Assembly: GCA_016720705.1 (NCBI GenBank)
Contig: JADKKB010000005.1
Coordinates: forward strand, 496,001-560,000
From: Chloracidobacterium sp.
GTDB taxonomy: Bacteria; Acidobacteriota; Blastocatellia; Pyrinomonadales; Pyrinomonadaceae
DNA length: 64,000 nucleotides
Direction: 5' to 3'
Positions within the stretch are counted from its first letter, which is position 1. Each line of letters opens with the position of its first letter. The translations under genes and the position numbers were made by a program. The notes under the pieces are model-generated. The model saw only the letters and a program-made list of their open reading frames with translations. It did not search any database and had not been told where the DNA came from. Positions 45,048-54,206 of the stretch are shown piece after piece.

Positions 45048-46514
45048 TTAACGCACCGTCGGCTTTGATGCCATAAAGGCCTCGATATCGGTGATCGTGC
45101 GCGGCAGTTCCTTGGTCATCCATTGGACGCCTGTCGGAGTGACCAGCATATCGTCCTCGATGCGGACGCCGATATTCTTGTATTTGTTGAACGCAGGCCG
45201 TACTTTCGCCAGAAACTCCCGATTTGCGGGTGTATCGGGCAGGTAATCGAGTGCGTCCGCACGAATGTAAATGCCCGGTTCATTCGTAAATACCATTCCG
45301 GCCTTTAGCGGAACACCGTTGCGGCCGACATCGTGGACGTTCATCCCGAGCCAATGGCCGAGGCCGTGCATATACCACATCGAGTATTGCGACGAGTCTT
45401 TGTCCGTGATCAGCCCGAGTTTGAAAAGCCCGTCGATGATCACTCGGTCGGCGATATCCGAAAGGGAACTCATCGTCACGCCGGGCTTGATCGCCGCGGC
45501 GACCGCCTCTTGAGCGTCGAAAACGATCTGATATATCTCGGCCTGCTCCTTTGTAAATTTGCCGTTTACAGGAAAGGTGCGCGTAACGTCGGCCGTGTAA
45601 TGATCATATTCGGCACCGACGTCCATCAGTAGCAGCGACCCTTTGGTCACTGGGCCCTGTGACTCCTCATAATGGAGCGTCGTCGCATTTGGCCCGCAAC
45701 CGACGATCGACGGATATCCCCAATAGTCTGCATTGCGTCGGCGAAACGTATATTCGACCTCAGCCTGAACCTCATATTCCATCGAAGCATCGCCCGCAGT
45801 CGCCCACGAACGCATATGTGCCTCGGTCGTTATATCGATCGCGTGCTGCAGCAGTTTGATCTCATACGGCGATTTTATTTGGCGAAGTTCAGCGAATATC
45901 GGTTGCGAATTTTCAACCTTGTACGCCGCAAGTGATCGCGAAAACTCATTTTCCTGGCGAAACTCGCGTTTGCCGTCACTGTCATAGTCGCCGTCCGGCA
46001 ACAGAAGGTAAACGGTCGCGATCGTTTTGTCCGAATGTTCCTTGAGGCTCTGAAGGTAAGCCGAACGCTGACCGGCATCGACGATGTTGCGAATACCGGA
46101 CAAACGCACAGCGTCGTCGTTCGAATACATCTTGCCGTTCCAGGTCTCAAACTGCGGATTCCGCTTTGGTAAATACACCGTCTCGGTGACCTTGCCGCCC
46201 GACTTTCGGATCACCAGCATTACATTGCCCTGTTTTAGTGCTGTGAGGTAATAGAGGTTGTTCTCTTGCCGCAAGACGTAATCGACGTCGTTGGTATATA
46301 TTCGCGGTTCGGCACTGAACATCACCATAACACTGTTGTCCGTCATCTTTGCTGCGACCGCAGCTCGCCGTTTGGCGAGTTCGGTGTGGCGTTCGGCGTC
46401 CGTAAACGTCGGTGCCGGCGGTGCCGTTTTGATGATTCCGGTGTCGAACGCCCGTATCTCGGCAGCGTTGACCGCGAATATCGCAATTGCGATGAATATT
46501 ACGAACCTTCTCAT
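45048..46514 (-). CDS. Secreted Xaa-Pro aminopeptidase (M24B)
   Basis: A 488-residue aminopeptidase P: removes an N-terminal residue before proline. A signal peptide (residues 1-20, ending AEIRA) directs it to the periplasm. The creatinase-like N-terminal domain is followed by the M24 fold with metal ligands in MDVGAEYDHYTADVTR, HGLGHWLG, TNEPGIYI and VRIEDDML. The start ATG overlaps the stop of the upstream NHL/M23 gene (ATGA), so the two are co-translated. Confidence 0.93.
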   Translation of the reverse strand: MRRFVIFIAIAIFAVNAAEIRAFDTGIIKTAPPAPTFTDAERHTELAKRRAAVAAKMTDNSVMVMFSAEPRIYTNDVDYVLRQENNLYYLTALKQGNVMLVIRKSGGKVTETVYLPKRNPQFETWNGKMYSNDDAVRLSGIRNIVDAGQRSAYLQSLKEHSDKTIATVYLLLPDGDYDSDGKREFRQENEFSRSLAAYKVENSQPIFAELRQIKSPYEIKLLQHAIDITTEAHMRSWATAGDASMEYEVQAEVEYTFRRRNADYWGYPSIVGCGPNATTLHYEESQGPVTKGSLLLMDVGAEYDHYTADVTRTFPVNGKFTKEQAEIYQIVFDAQEAVAAAIKPGVTMSSLSDIADRVIIDGLFKLGLITDKDSSQYSMWYMHGLGHWLGMNVHDVGRNGVPLKAGMVFTNEPGIYIRADALDYLPDTPANREFLAKVRPAFNKYKNIGVRIEDDMLVTPTGVQWMTKELPRTITDIEAFMASKPTVR

Positions 46515-48511
46515 TTTTTTACCTCGATCGAAATGTCGCGTCGTGACGTGTTGCCAAAATAGTCTGATGCAAATACGCGTAATAAGTATGTTCCGTTCTC
46601 AAATGCTGCGGCGTCCAAAAACGACTCGCGGTAGCTCTCGCCGTCCACGATATTGGTGGCGATATAGCTGAATATCGTCTCGCCGGTCGCTCCGGAATGA
46701 CTGCCGTCGGCGTAAACGTATCGCAGCGATTCGCTCGTCGGCAGACGATCAAATTTGATCTCGCCCAATGGAGCGGTCGAAACCGTCGAGTCACCCGCCC
46801 AGATCTCATATCCGGCACGATAGACGCCCAAACGGCGGCGGTCGGCATTACCGTCCACCTGATCATATGCCCTGATCACGATCCGCATCTTGCCGGTCAC
46901 CGTAATACGCGATCTTTCGGTAACGGTTTCGACTAAATTCCAGTCTTGGTCGTAGATGGTCACTTTTTCGATGACCGGCGGCCGTGAATCCGTAATGCCC
47001 GGCAACTTGAGAGCGTCGAGGGCGTTCATTTCTGAACCGCTCCGTCCGGCGATCAAATGGACGTGATTCATAGGGTTAAGCGTGCCGATCGGCTCGCCGG
47101 CCTTAAACTTTGAGCCTCGCGGGACGCGAACGCCGACCGTCTTGCCGGTAGAGTCGCGTCGAAACTGAAACCGCTCATCGCCGAACGGTTCGCCCGAAGC
47201 GTTGCGGCCCAGACGAATGTGAATATAGCCAAGCGTCGGCATACGGATCAACTCACGCAGGGTGCCAAAGTTTTCGGCGGCCGTTGTTCGCAAGACTTTT
47301 TCATCACGGACGAATCGTGCCGTCTCGCCGTAGTTGCCGGCAATATCGAGGCCGTTGTGATACCAGACGTCTTTTGCCTCGGGCGTCATAAGGCCGCGGA
47401 TCTCACCGAGTGTGCCGGCGATGTCGCGTTTTGCCGATGGTGGATCGTAGGGCCAGCGTGCCGGTTGTTCCTCGCGAAAAACCTCCGGCTTGTCACGCAG
47501 GCCGTCGATCTCGGCTTTGGAGATGACGTGTGACGACTTTTCGGTTGAGAAACGGCGTACGACGCGGTTTTCGCTGTCGGCAACGACGAGATCGCCGTTT
47601 GACGCAAACCCGAGCCCCGACGGACGGTTAAATCGTGCTTTCACAGCATTACCGTCCTTGAGGCCACGACCATCGGCGGAGATCGTCGTGACCAATGGCA
47701 TTACCGACCCGCCAATGCGGCGGATGGCGTTGCCGTCGACGATGTAGATGATGCCGCCGCTATCTACGGCAACTGCCGTCGGTTGGACAAATGACGCTTG
47801 CGATAGCAAGCCATCGCTTAGATCGCCCTGACCGTTTCCGGCAAGTGTCCACGTGCGTCCGTCGGTTTCGACAACGCGGATCCGCCGATTGCCGCTGTCG
47901 GCGACGATCAGGCGTTCGCCCCAGAGAGCGATCGAGGTCGGAGTATCAAATCTCGATTCGAGCCCGACTCCGTCAGCAAAGCCCGTGTCACCGCCCGCTA
48001 TCGTTCTGACCGAGCCCTTTTCGATAACGCGTATCCGGTCATTGTATGTATCGGCGACAAATATTCGCCCGTCCGCGTGTACTGCCACACCGACCGGAGC
48101 GTTGAATGTGGCGGCAGCGGCACTGCCGTCAGAATTGCCGGAACGGCCCTGTGAACCGGCAATGACCGACACTTTGCCGTCGCTGTCGATCGACTTGATC
48201 GAGTGCGAACCCGTGTCCGCGACTATCAACTCGCCGTCCGGCCCGAATGCGATCGCCGACGGCGTGTCCAAACCCTCGGCAAAAATGCCGGTGACACCAT
48301 CTCCGGTGACGCGGAGGATCTTTCCGCTTTGGCCATCCGAAAAATAGAGTATTCCGCCCCGTTCCGCGATGCCGAAAGGTTCGCCGATGTCTCCGCCCGA
48401 ACCTGCGATAGTGCCGACATAGGCGAGCGGTCGTTGGGCCGTATCGGCGAGGCCGCAACCTCCCATAAATACCAAGACGGCTACCGCGATCGCGACGCAG
48501 ATCACGCGCAT
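46511..48511 (-). CDS. Lipoprotein with NHL-type propeller and M23-like domain
   Basis: A 666-residue lipoprotein (lipobox MGGC at about residue 18). An NHL-type beta-propeller fills about 30-340 (GPDGELIVADTGSHSIKSI, HADGRIFVADTYNDRIRVI and similar repeats). A region at about 400-520 has the LytM/M23 pattern: HNGLD for the first His/Asp ligands and NHVHLI for the final HxH. A C-terminal beta-sandwich closes the protein. The Zn site may be complete, but the fold is only partly convincing. ATG at 48511 is preferred over a TTG at 48619. First gene of an operon with the aminopeptidase. Confidence 0.8.
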   Translation of the reverse strand: MRVICVAIAVAVLVFMGGCGLADTAQRPLAYVGTIAGSGGDIGEPFGIAERGGILYFSDGQSGKILRVTGDGVTGIFAEGLDTPSAIAFGPDGELIVADTGSHSIKSIDSDGKVSVIAGSQGRSGNSDGSAAAATFNAPVGVAVHADGRIFVADTYNDRIRVIEKGSVRTIAGGDTGFADGVGLESRFDTPTSIALWGERLIVADSGNRRIRVVETDGRTWTLAGNGQGDLSDGLLSQASFVQPTAVAVDSGGIIYIVDGNAIRRIGGSVMPLVTTISADGRGLKDGNAVKARFNRPSGLGFASNGDLVVADSENRVVRRFSTEKSSHVISKAEIDGLRDKPEVFREEQPARWPYDPPSAKRDIAGTLGEIRGLMTPEAKDVWYHNGLDIAGNYGETARFVRDEKVLRTTAAENFGTLRELIRMPTLGYIHIRLGRNASGEPFGDERFQFRRDSTGKTVGVRVPRGSKFKAGEPIGTLNPMNHVHLIAGRSGSEMNALDALKLPGITDSRPPVIEKVTIYDQDWNLVETVTERSRITVTGKMRIVIRAYDQVDGNADRRRLGVYRAGYEIWAGDSTVSTAPLGEIKFDRLPTSESLRYVYADGSHSGATGETIFSYIATNIVDGESYRESFLDAAAFENGTYLLRVFASDYFGNTSRRDISIEVKK

Positions 48512-48637
48512 TTTTGCGAGCGAGACACTACCCGAAACCGGGCCGAAGGGTTGCGTAAATTTCTTTGCTAAGCTTATCTGCACTCTGATACTATAACGAC
48601 ACCCAGTTAAATAATTCAAAATTAAGGGAGATTATCT

Positions 48638-49276
48638 ATGTTTTCATTACAAGACCTACTTGGACAAGACCAGGGAACTCAGGCGGTCGATCAGATCAGT
48701 CAAAATGTCGGAGCGGACAGTTCGCTCGTAAATTCGGCGATCCAACTCGCCTTGCCGGCACTCATCGGCGGCCTTGCCAACAACGCCGCGACGCCCGACG
48801 GTGCCGAGAGCCTCAATGCCGCTCTCGATCAGGATCACAGCGGCGGCGGCATCCTCGATAACCTCGGCGGATTGGCCGGAATGATCTTTGGCGGCGGCCA
48901 GGCCGCACCTCCGCCGCGTCAGGCGGACGCGGGCGGCATCCTCGGCCATATTTTGGGTACAAACCAAGGTGCGGTCGCCCAGGACGTTAGCAATAAGACC
49001 GGACTCGGGATGGGACAGGTCGCTCAGATCCTGATGTTTCTCGCACCGATCGTGATGGGCTATCTCGGTAAGCAGAAACAGCAGCAGGGCGTCGGTGCCG
49101 ACGGCCTCGGCGGACTGCTCGGCGGATTGCTCGGCGGAGCCTCGCAGCCCGTACAGCAGCAGTCAAGCGGAAATGCGATGCTCGATATGGCGTCAAATAT
49201 GCTCGACAGCGATCGCGACGGTAGTGCCGTAGACGATATTGCCTCGATGGCTTTCAAATACATCACCAATAAATAG
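48638..49276 (+). CDS. DUF937 domain protein
   Basis: A 212-residue protein with the DUF937 pattern: an N-terminal helical segment (MFSLQDLLGQDQGTQAVDQISQNVG), QLALPALIGGLANNA, a Gly-rich linker (GGLAGMIFGGGQAAPPP), a second helical repeat with MFLAPIVMGYLGKQKQQQG, a Gly/Leu-rich stretch (GLGGLLGGLLGGA), and a final SDRDGSAVDDIASMAFKYI region. The family's role is unknown. A good AAGGGAG site precedes the ATG. Confidence 0.87.
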   Translation: MFSLQDLLGQDQGTQAVDQISQNVGADSSLVNSAIQLALPALIGGLANNAATPDGAESLNAALDQDHSGGGILDNLGGLAGMIFGGGQAAPPPRQADAGGILGHILGTNQGAVAQDVSNKTGLGMGQVAQILMFLAPIVMGYLGKQKQQQGVGADGLGGLLGGLLGGASQPVQQQSSGNAMLDMASNMLDSDRDGSAVDDIASMAFKYITNK

Positions 49277-49341
49277 TCACTATCTTGATCGACCGCAGGC
49301 ACTCCTCGATATCCTGCGAATCGGCCAATATCTCCAAATGC

Positions 49342-49373
49342 AAAAGTCGCCGGGTTAAACCGGCGGCTTTTTT
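49342..49373 (+). terminator. Rho-independent terminator after DUF937 gene
   Basis: CGCCGG at 49348-49353 pairs with CCGGCG at 49360-49365 around a six-base loop, with flanking A/T pairing and a T-run after 49367. Confidence 0.85.
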
Positions 49374-49382
49374 AATTCCTAT

Positions 49383-49700
49383 TTGGATGCAGCGACCCTC
49401 GCTCCCCACGCCGCCGTCATACGAGTATCGACCAAGCGTCACGTTCGAAGAGTTTCTGACTTGCGTCTGCATATTCTCGCCGTCATAAGTGTTGCTCCGC
49501 CCGTCCGCGTCGGTCCGCGTGAAACCGCACAAATCATACGAGTATCCGCTCGTAGTAATTCGGTTCGTCGTCGTGCTGATCTTTGGATTCGTAAATGCCG
49601 GAGTCGCAAACGAAGCGGGCATCGTCGTGTTTGTCTGGTTGGGATTCCCTTTGCAATCGCTGCCATCGGACTTTATGAACGAGTATCGAATAGATCGCAT
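49383..49700 (-). pseudogene. RHS/YD-repeat protein relic
   Basis: A short minus-strand stretch still reads like the C-terminal part of an RHS repeat: ITTSGYSYDLCGFTRTDADGRS, NTYDGENMQTQVRNSS, then GRYSYDG. Intact copies are normally embedded in proteins of well over 1000 residues. Here there is no long upstream frame, and after SYDG the sequence drifts into non-RHS residues. Best read as a decayed fragment of a toxin or surface protein gene. Confidence 0.65.
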
Positions 49701-49825
49701 GGCCTGACCCTATTCCTCTTTTTCTACTTTTCTACTCTCAAGACATACATCTTCGTTAAACAAGCCGTGAAAACGACGCTAACGCTCGTCATTGATTATT
49801 TTATAAACTATGCTCTGCTAAAATA

Positions 49826-49863
49826 AGAGTGAAAATACGCAAATTTGATAGGATTTTCACTCT
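49826..49863. repeat. Perfect 11-bp inverted repeat
   Basis: AGAGTGAAAAT at 49826-49836 is exactly complementary to ATTTTCACTCT at 49853-49863, with a 16-base loop, in the A+T-rich stretch upstream of the glutamate-synthase-like gene. It lacks a terminator T-run. Between 49701 and 49929 I see no other feature. Confidence 0.5.
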
Positions 49864-49929
49864 CTGAACGTGTGAAAGTAAGCCTCAGAGGTATTTATGG
49901 CAAGATAGAAAGCCTAGCAGTTTAATAAT

Positions 49930-51465
49930 ATGAGTGTCAGACAAGGTTTCATAACATTATCGATAGTAATAGTTGCGGCAATTTTACTTCTTAGTTTGAT
50001 CAGTCCGTATTTTTTGCTGACTTTTATAGTAGTCGCACCGATTATTGTGATCGGCGTGATCGACATTACACAAAAGAGACAGACTATTCGCAGGAATTTT
50101 CCGATAATCGGAAACTTTCGCTATTTGCTGGAAAAGGTCCGACCAGAAATAATGCAGTATTTCGTTGAAACCGATACGGAAGGAAAACCGATAAACCGGC
50201 TTTTTCGTTCTGTAATTTATCAACGAGCAAAAAAGCAAACATCCACAAGTCCGTTCGGAACTCAGTGGGATGTTTATCGGTCGGGGTATGAGTGGATCGA
50301 CCATTCGATCTATGCCGCAAATCCGGCTGATCTTGAACAGGAACAGAGAGTTGTCGTTGGCGGAGCAGACTGCAAAAAACCATATTCGGCAAGCAGATTA
50401 AACATCTCGGCAATGAGTTACGGCTCATTAAGTAAAAACGCAGTATTGGCAATGAATGCCGGGGCAATGCTTGGAAATTTTGCACAAAATACCGGGGAAG
50501 GCGGACTGAGCCCGTATCACCTGCAACCCGGCGGAGATCTGATCTGGCAGATCGGGACGGGGTATTTTGGCTGTCGGACGGAAAATGGGGAATTCAGCCC
50601 GGAACTTTTTCAGAAAAAAGCCACTTTGGATAATGTGAAAATGATCGAGATAAAACTTTCACAGGGAGCAAAACCCGGACACGGAGGAATACTGCCTGCC
50701 ATAAAAAACACCGAAGAGATCGCCGCTATTCGGCACGTCAAACCCCACACGACCGTCAACTCGCCGCCCGCTCACACCGCTTTTATTGATGCGGAAGGGC
50801 TAATGCAATTTATCAAAACGCTGAGAGATCTATCCGGCGGCAAGCCTGTTGGCTTCAAAGTGTGCATCGGAAAAAAATCAGAATTTATGGACATCTGCAA
50901 AGCGATGATAAAGACGGGAATAAAGCCCGATTTCATCGCCATAGATGGAGGCGAAGGCGGAACGGGAGCAGCACCGATCGAATTTGCCGATTCCATCGGA
51001 ATGCCTTTAAGAGATGGGCTTTCGTTCGCAGTTGATTGCTTGAACGGATTCGATTTGAAAAAAGATATCAAGGTGATCGCCGCCGGAAAAGTCTTTAACG
51101 GATTTCACATTGCCAGACTGATCGCGATAGGTGCCGATATGGTCAGCGTAGCTAGAGCAATGATGTTGGCAACCGGATGTATTCAGGCACTGCAATGCCA
51201 TCTGAATACTTGTCCGACTGGCGTTGCAACTCAGAATGAAGGGTTAATGAAGGGTTTAGTGGTTTCAGACAAAGCTCAAAGAGTTGCTAATTACCACGAA
51301 GCAACGATCATGAGTTTCATTGAATTGCTATCTGCCTCCGGTGTAGTTTCCGCCAATGAGTTAAGTCGTGAACATATCAACAGGCGGATCGGAGCAACAA
51401 AAGTGTTGAAATACAGCGATATTTACCCGGAAGTCGAGGTTGGGGCATACTTGAAACCGGTGTGA
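49930..51465 (+). CDS. FMN-binding glutamate synthase family protein
   Basis: A 511-residue protein with two N-terminal membrane helices (about 8-46), then the FMN/Fe-S glutamate synthase domain. Features include GPSP-like loop residues, KPGHGGILPA, the VNSPPAHTAF segment, GGEGGTGAAPIEF for FMN phosphate binding and ALQCHLNTCPTGVATQ with the cysteines of a 3Fe-4S cluster. It lacks the amidotransferase domain, as do other proteins of this membrane-linked group, so the true substrate is unclear. The gene is visibly A+T-richer than neighbours and is flanked by an RHS relic and repeats, hinting at transfer. Confidence 0.88.
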   Translation: MSVRQGFITLSIVIVAAILLLSLISPYFLLTFIVVAPIIVIGVIDITQKRQTIRRNFPIIGNFRYLLEKVRPEIMQYFVETDTEGKPINRLFRSVIYQRAKKQTSTSPFGTQWDVYRSGYEWIDHSIYAANPADLEQEQRVVVGGADCKKPYSASRLNISAMSYGSLSKNAVLAMNAGAMLGNFAQNTGEGGLSPYHLQPGGDLIWQIGTGYFGCRTENGEFSPELFQKKATLDNVKMIEIKLSQGAKPGHGGILPAIKNTEEIAAIRHVKPHTTVNSPPAHTAFIDAEGLMQFIKTLRDLSGGKPVGFKVCIGKKSEFMDICKAMIKTGIKPDFIAIDGGEGGTGAAPIEFADSIGMPLRDGLSFAVDCLNGFDLKKDIKVIAAGKVFNGFHIARLIAIGADMVSVARAMMLATGCIQALQCHLNTCPTGVATQNEGLMKGLVVSDKAQRVANYHEATIMSFIELLSASGVVSANELSREHINRRIGATKVLKYSDIYPEVEVGAYLKPV

Positions 51466-51546
51466 TCTTAACCCGTGTACTGATTCTAATTGTTCTAACT
51501 CGCTCCATAAAAAAAGCTATCGGCATCGGGCCACCGATATTGCAAT

Positions 51547-51711
51547 TCTCTATTCGGAGTCAATCTAATTGTTCGCGGTGGGAGATGTCGCTCATTTTTA
51601 TTTTTGTGTCATAGATAATATGTTGTATGATGCACAACATCTGTGAGATAATTGTCTTGCGGGTCCATACGGCAAGTTCTTCGGCTATGGCCTTGATCTT
51701 TGAAAATACTC
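51547..51711 (-). repeat. Dispersed ~150-bp repeat, copy 2
   Basis: Reverse-complement partner of 9655-9809. On the minus strand, a frame from an ATG at 51764-51766 runs through the repeat to a TGA near 51560 (VFSKIKAIAEELAVWTRKT, then IISQMLCIIQHIIYDTKIKMS). Upstream residues do not match copy 1, so similarity starts at VFS. Origin and function unknown. The stretch 51466-51546 holds only a weak hairpin (TATCGG/CCGATA) after the glutamate-synthase-like gene. Confidence 0.7.
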
Positions 51712-51817
51712 GGATACGCAGAATTGTATTGCGAAACAGCACGATCCCGCTAAATGCTACAAACACACGCGTTAAGGCATTTCCAAGCTCATTTTGCGAT
51801 GAACCTTAGGGGAAGGA

Positions 51818-52013
51818 AATTAATTAGGGACACTTTGGGTGGTTAACTTATTTATTTGGAGCATTTAGCCTGTCCCAAATTCGCCAGAAACCTGTAATTA
51901 ATTAGGGACACTTTCCGCCCGTAACTAACAGCAATCACACGGCTTAGCGTTTAAGAACGCGTGCTCCAACTGTTTCAAATTAAATTGAACTAATTTGGGA
52001 CACTCACGGGCGG
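51818..52013. repeat. REP-like GGGACACTTT repeats
   Basis: TAATTAGGGACACTTT occurs at 51821-51836 and again at about 51898-51913. A variant, TAATTTGGGACACTC, is at 51991-52005, and TGTCCCAAAT lies at 51871-51880 in the opposite sense. CCGCCCGT at 51915-51922 is complementary to ACGGGCGG at 52006-52013. Such palindromic clusters resemble REP elements mobilised by REP-associated transposases, but no transposase gene is present. The patch holds no gene I can support. Confidence 0.55.
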
Positions 52014-52028
52014 TAAAACGCGAACAGG

Positions 52029-52063
52029 AAAAGGGCCAAGAGCTTTTGCCCCAGGCCCTTTGT
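52029..52063 (-). terminator. Terminator after pepA
   Basis: AAAGGGCC at 52030-52037 pairs with GGCCCTTT at 52054-52061. On the minus strand the stem is followed by TTTTCCTG. It lies about 45 bases past the pepA stop. Confidence 0.7.
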
Positions 52064-52107
52064 TAATAGACAAACCGTCCGGCCGTGGCCTGCGGGTTTT
52101 GGGTAGT

Positions 52108-53607
52108 TTACTGTGATCTTTCGATCAAGCGGATGAGCGAACGGATCGCGACGGCGGTCGGACCCTTGGACATATGCGATTTTCCGGAATCGATCCAAGC
52201 GGTGCCGGCGATGTCGAGATGGGCCCATTTAGCTTTGTCTATAAACTCCTGGATGAAGACGGCTCCCATAATGGTGCCCGCTTTGCCGCGAGGGCCGATG
52301 TTCTTAATATCGGCAATGTCAGACCTGATCTGTTTGCTGTATTCGGGGCTGACCGGAAGCTGCCAGAAGCCTTCGCCGGTCTCTTTACCGCAGGCGATGA
52401 TCTCATCGACCAGGCCTTGATCGTTGCCCATTATGCCTGTGTTCTGGTCGCCAAGAGCGACGATCACGGCTCCGGTCAGCGTGGCCATATCGACGATGCT
52501 CGTAGCTCCGAGCTTTTCGGCGTAGGCGACAGCATCGGCGAGGATCAGACGGCCTTCGGCGTCAGTATTGAGGATCTCGATCGATTTGCCGTTCATCGCG
52601 TGCACGACATCGCTCGGGCGTGATGCCTTGCCGTCGGGCATATTCTCGACTGCCGCGACGATGCCTATGACCGGCACGCTGGGCTTGAGCATTGCGATCG
52701 CACGCATTGTGCCAAGCACGGTCGCACCGCCGGACATATCGTACTTCATCGCGTCCATTCCGTCGCCGGGTTTGAGCGAGATGCCGCCGGTGTCAAAGGT
52801 GATGCCCTTACCGACGAGAGCCAACAGCTCGCCCGTTTTGGCGGTGCTCTTGGCAGGCGTATATTTGAGGACGATCATCTTGGCCGGCTGTTCGGAACCG
52901 ATCGAAACGCTCATCAGCGAACCCATCCCGAGCTTGGTCATCTTGGCCTCGTCCAGGATCTCGCATTTGAGACCGGTTTCCTTGGCCATCTTCTGGGCTC
53001 GTGCCGCCATCTCGGTCGGATGCAGGATATTCGGCGGCTCATTAGCTAGGTCGCGGGTGAAGTTCATCGAATCGCCGATAGCCTGGCCGCGGGCGATGCC
53101 GTTCTTGATATCGGCAGGCTTGGCTCCGTCGATGCAGATGGTCAGACCGGTGACGGCCTTGTCATTCTTGTCCTTGGTCTTGTATTTATCGAGCTCAAAC
53201 TGGCTGGTGATAAAACCCTGAGCAGCATTTTGGGCGATCTCGACGGCCGATGCCTCGCATCGGGGCAAGAGTGCAAAGGTCTTGACATTGCGGGAACGCA
53301 AAAATCGGGTAGCAGTACCGGAGACGCCGGCGACATCCGATGTGCCGAAATCTTTTTCATCACCGACGCCGACCAGAAGAAGGCGACTGGCCTTGCCCTT
53401 GCCCTTAGGCACAAATCGTATAAGAGCGGTCTCGCCCTTATCGCCCTTAAATTCTTCGTTTTTAATGACAGCGGCTATCAGGCCGCCGGTCAATTTGTCG
53501 AGATCTTTGATAACGCCGGCGGTGACTTTATCACCTTTGAAGACTGCGACTGCTAACGCATCTACGTTAGCTTCGGTAAAATTTGCGTTTATTCCCTGAA
53601 CCTTCAT
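52108..53607 (-). CDS. pepA: Cytosol (leucyl) aminopeptidase PepA
   Basis: M17 leucyl aminopeptidase, 499 residues, releasing N-terminal amino acids from peptides. The di-metal site motif NTDAEGRLILADA lies at about 345-357, with the earlier GKGITFDTGGISLKPGDGMDAMKYDMSGG metal/substrate segment. The N-terminal alpha/beta domain is present, so the protein is full length. I choose ATG at 53607 (MKVQGINAN) rather than the GTG two codons upstream. It is 56 bases downstream of smpB on the same strand. Confidence 0.96.
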   Translation of the reverse strand: MKVQGINANFTEANVDALAVAVFKGDKVTAGVIKDLDKLTGGLIAAVIKNEEFKGDKGETALIRFVPKGKGKASRLLLVGVGDEKDFGTSDVAGVSGTATRFLRSRNVKTFALLPRCEASAVEIAQNAAQGFITSQFELDKYKTKDKNDKAVTGLTICIDGAKPADIKNGIARGQAIGDSMNFTRDLANEPPNILHPTEMAARAQKMAKETGLKCEILDEAKMTKLGMGSLMSVSIGSEQPAKMIVLKYTPAKSTAKTGELLALVGKGITFDTGGISLKPGDGMDAMKYDMSGGATVLGTMRAIAMLKPSVPVIGIVAAVENMPDGKASRPSDVVHAMNGKSIEILNTDAEGRLILADAVAYAEKLGATSIVDMATLTGAVIVALGDQNTGIMGNDQGLVDEIIACGKETGEGFWQLPVSPEYSKQIRSDIADIKNIGPRGKAGTIMGAVFIQEFIDKAKWAHLDIAGTAWIDSGKSHMSKGPTAVAIRSLIRLIERSQ

Positions 53608-53663
53608 CCACACCTCTGTTATTAATTGTCTTTTTAAGCTAAAAGCCTTGTACTATCTATAAC

Positions 53664-54122
53664 TTATCTAAGCCCTTGTTTCAACTCTTGCCGAGTTTCT
53701 TTATCGATCGTCTTACGCATTTCGGTTTCGCGTTTGTCGTATAGCTTCTTGCCCTTGGCAACGCCGACCTCAAATTTGATCCGCCCGTTTTTCCAATAAA
53801 TGCGGGTTACAACGAGCGTCATACCCTTAACGGTGGTTTCTTTTTCAAGTTTTTCGATCTCGCGGCGGTGAAGTAGGAGCTTTCGCGGCCGCAAGACATC
53901 GTGATTATTGATATTGCCGTGCGAGTAATGAGAAATATGCGAATTCAGCAGCCAGACCTCGCCGTCCTTGATCTGAACAAAGGCTTCTTTGAGTTGAATG
54001 CGGCCGGCCATAATACTCTTAACCTCGGTGCCGACGAGAGCGGCGCCGGCCTCGTACTTATCAAGAATGAAGAATTCGTGATAAGCCTGACGATTGTTAA
54101 GTATATCTTTGTCTTCCGACAT
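53664..54122 (-). CDS. smpB: SsrA-binding protein SmpB
   Basis: Binds tmRNA and delivers it to stalled ribosomes. The 152-residue protein is typical: NRQAYHEFFILDKYEAGAALVGTEVKSIMAGRIQLKEAFVQIKDGEVWLLNSHI in the OB-fold, SHYSHGNINNHD, and the basic C-terminal tail (GKKLYDKRETEMRKTIDKE). It reads toward pepA. The ssrA gene itself is not in this window. Confidence 0.96.
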   Translation of the reverse strand: MSEDKDILNNRQAYHEFFILDKYEAGAALVGTEVKSIMAGRIQLKEAFVQIKDGEVWLLNSHISHYSHGNINNHDVLRPRKLLLHRREIEKLEKETTVKGMTLVVTRIYWKNGRIKFEVGVAKGKKLYDKRETEMRKTIDKETRQELKQGLR

Positions 54123-54165
54123 AAACCTCTATTTTGCCTGTCGGAGAGGAGATACGCAAAGTGGT

Positions 54166-54195
54166 TTGACAATCGCGGCGACTGGAACGTAAATT
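54166..54195 (+). promoter_or_regulatory. Probable sigma-70 promoter of tRNA-Gln
   Basis: A consensus -35 TTGACA at 54166-54171 and an 18-base spacer to TAAATT at 54190-54195 (four of six -10 matches). The tRNA begins 12 bases later at 54207. Confidence 0.5.
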
Positions 54196-54206
54196 ATTAG
54201 TAACGC

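Noticed and set aside
49383..49826. 147-residue plus-strand frame
   Set aside because: Opposite strand of the RHS relic, which carries the recognisable YD repeat residues.
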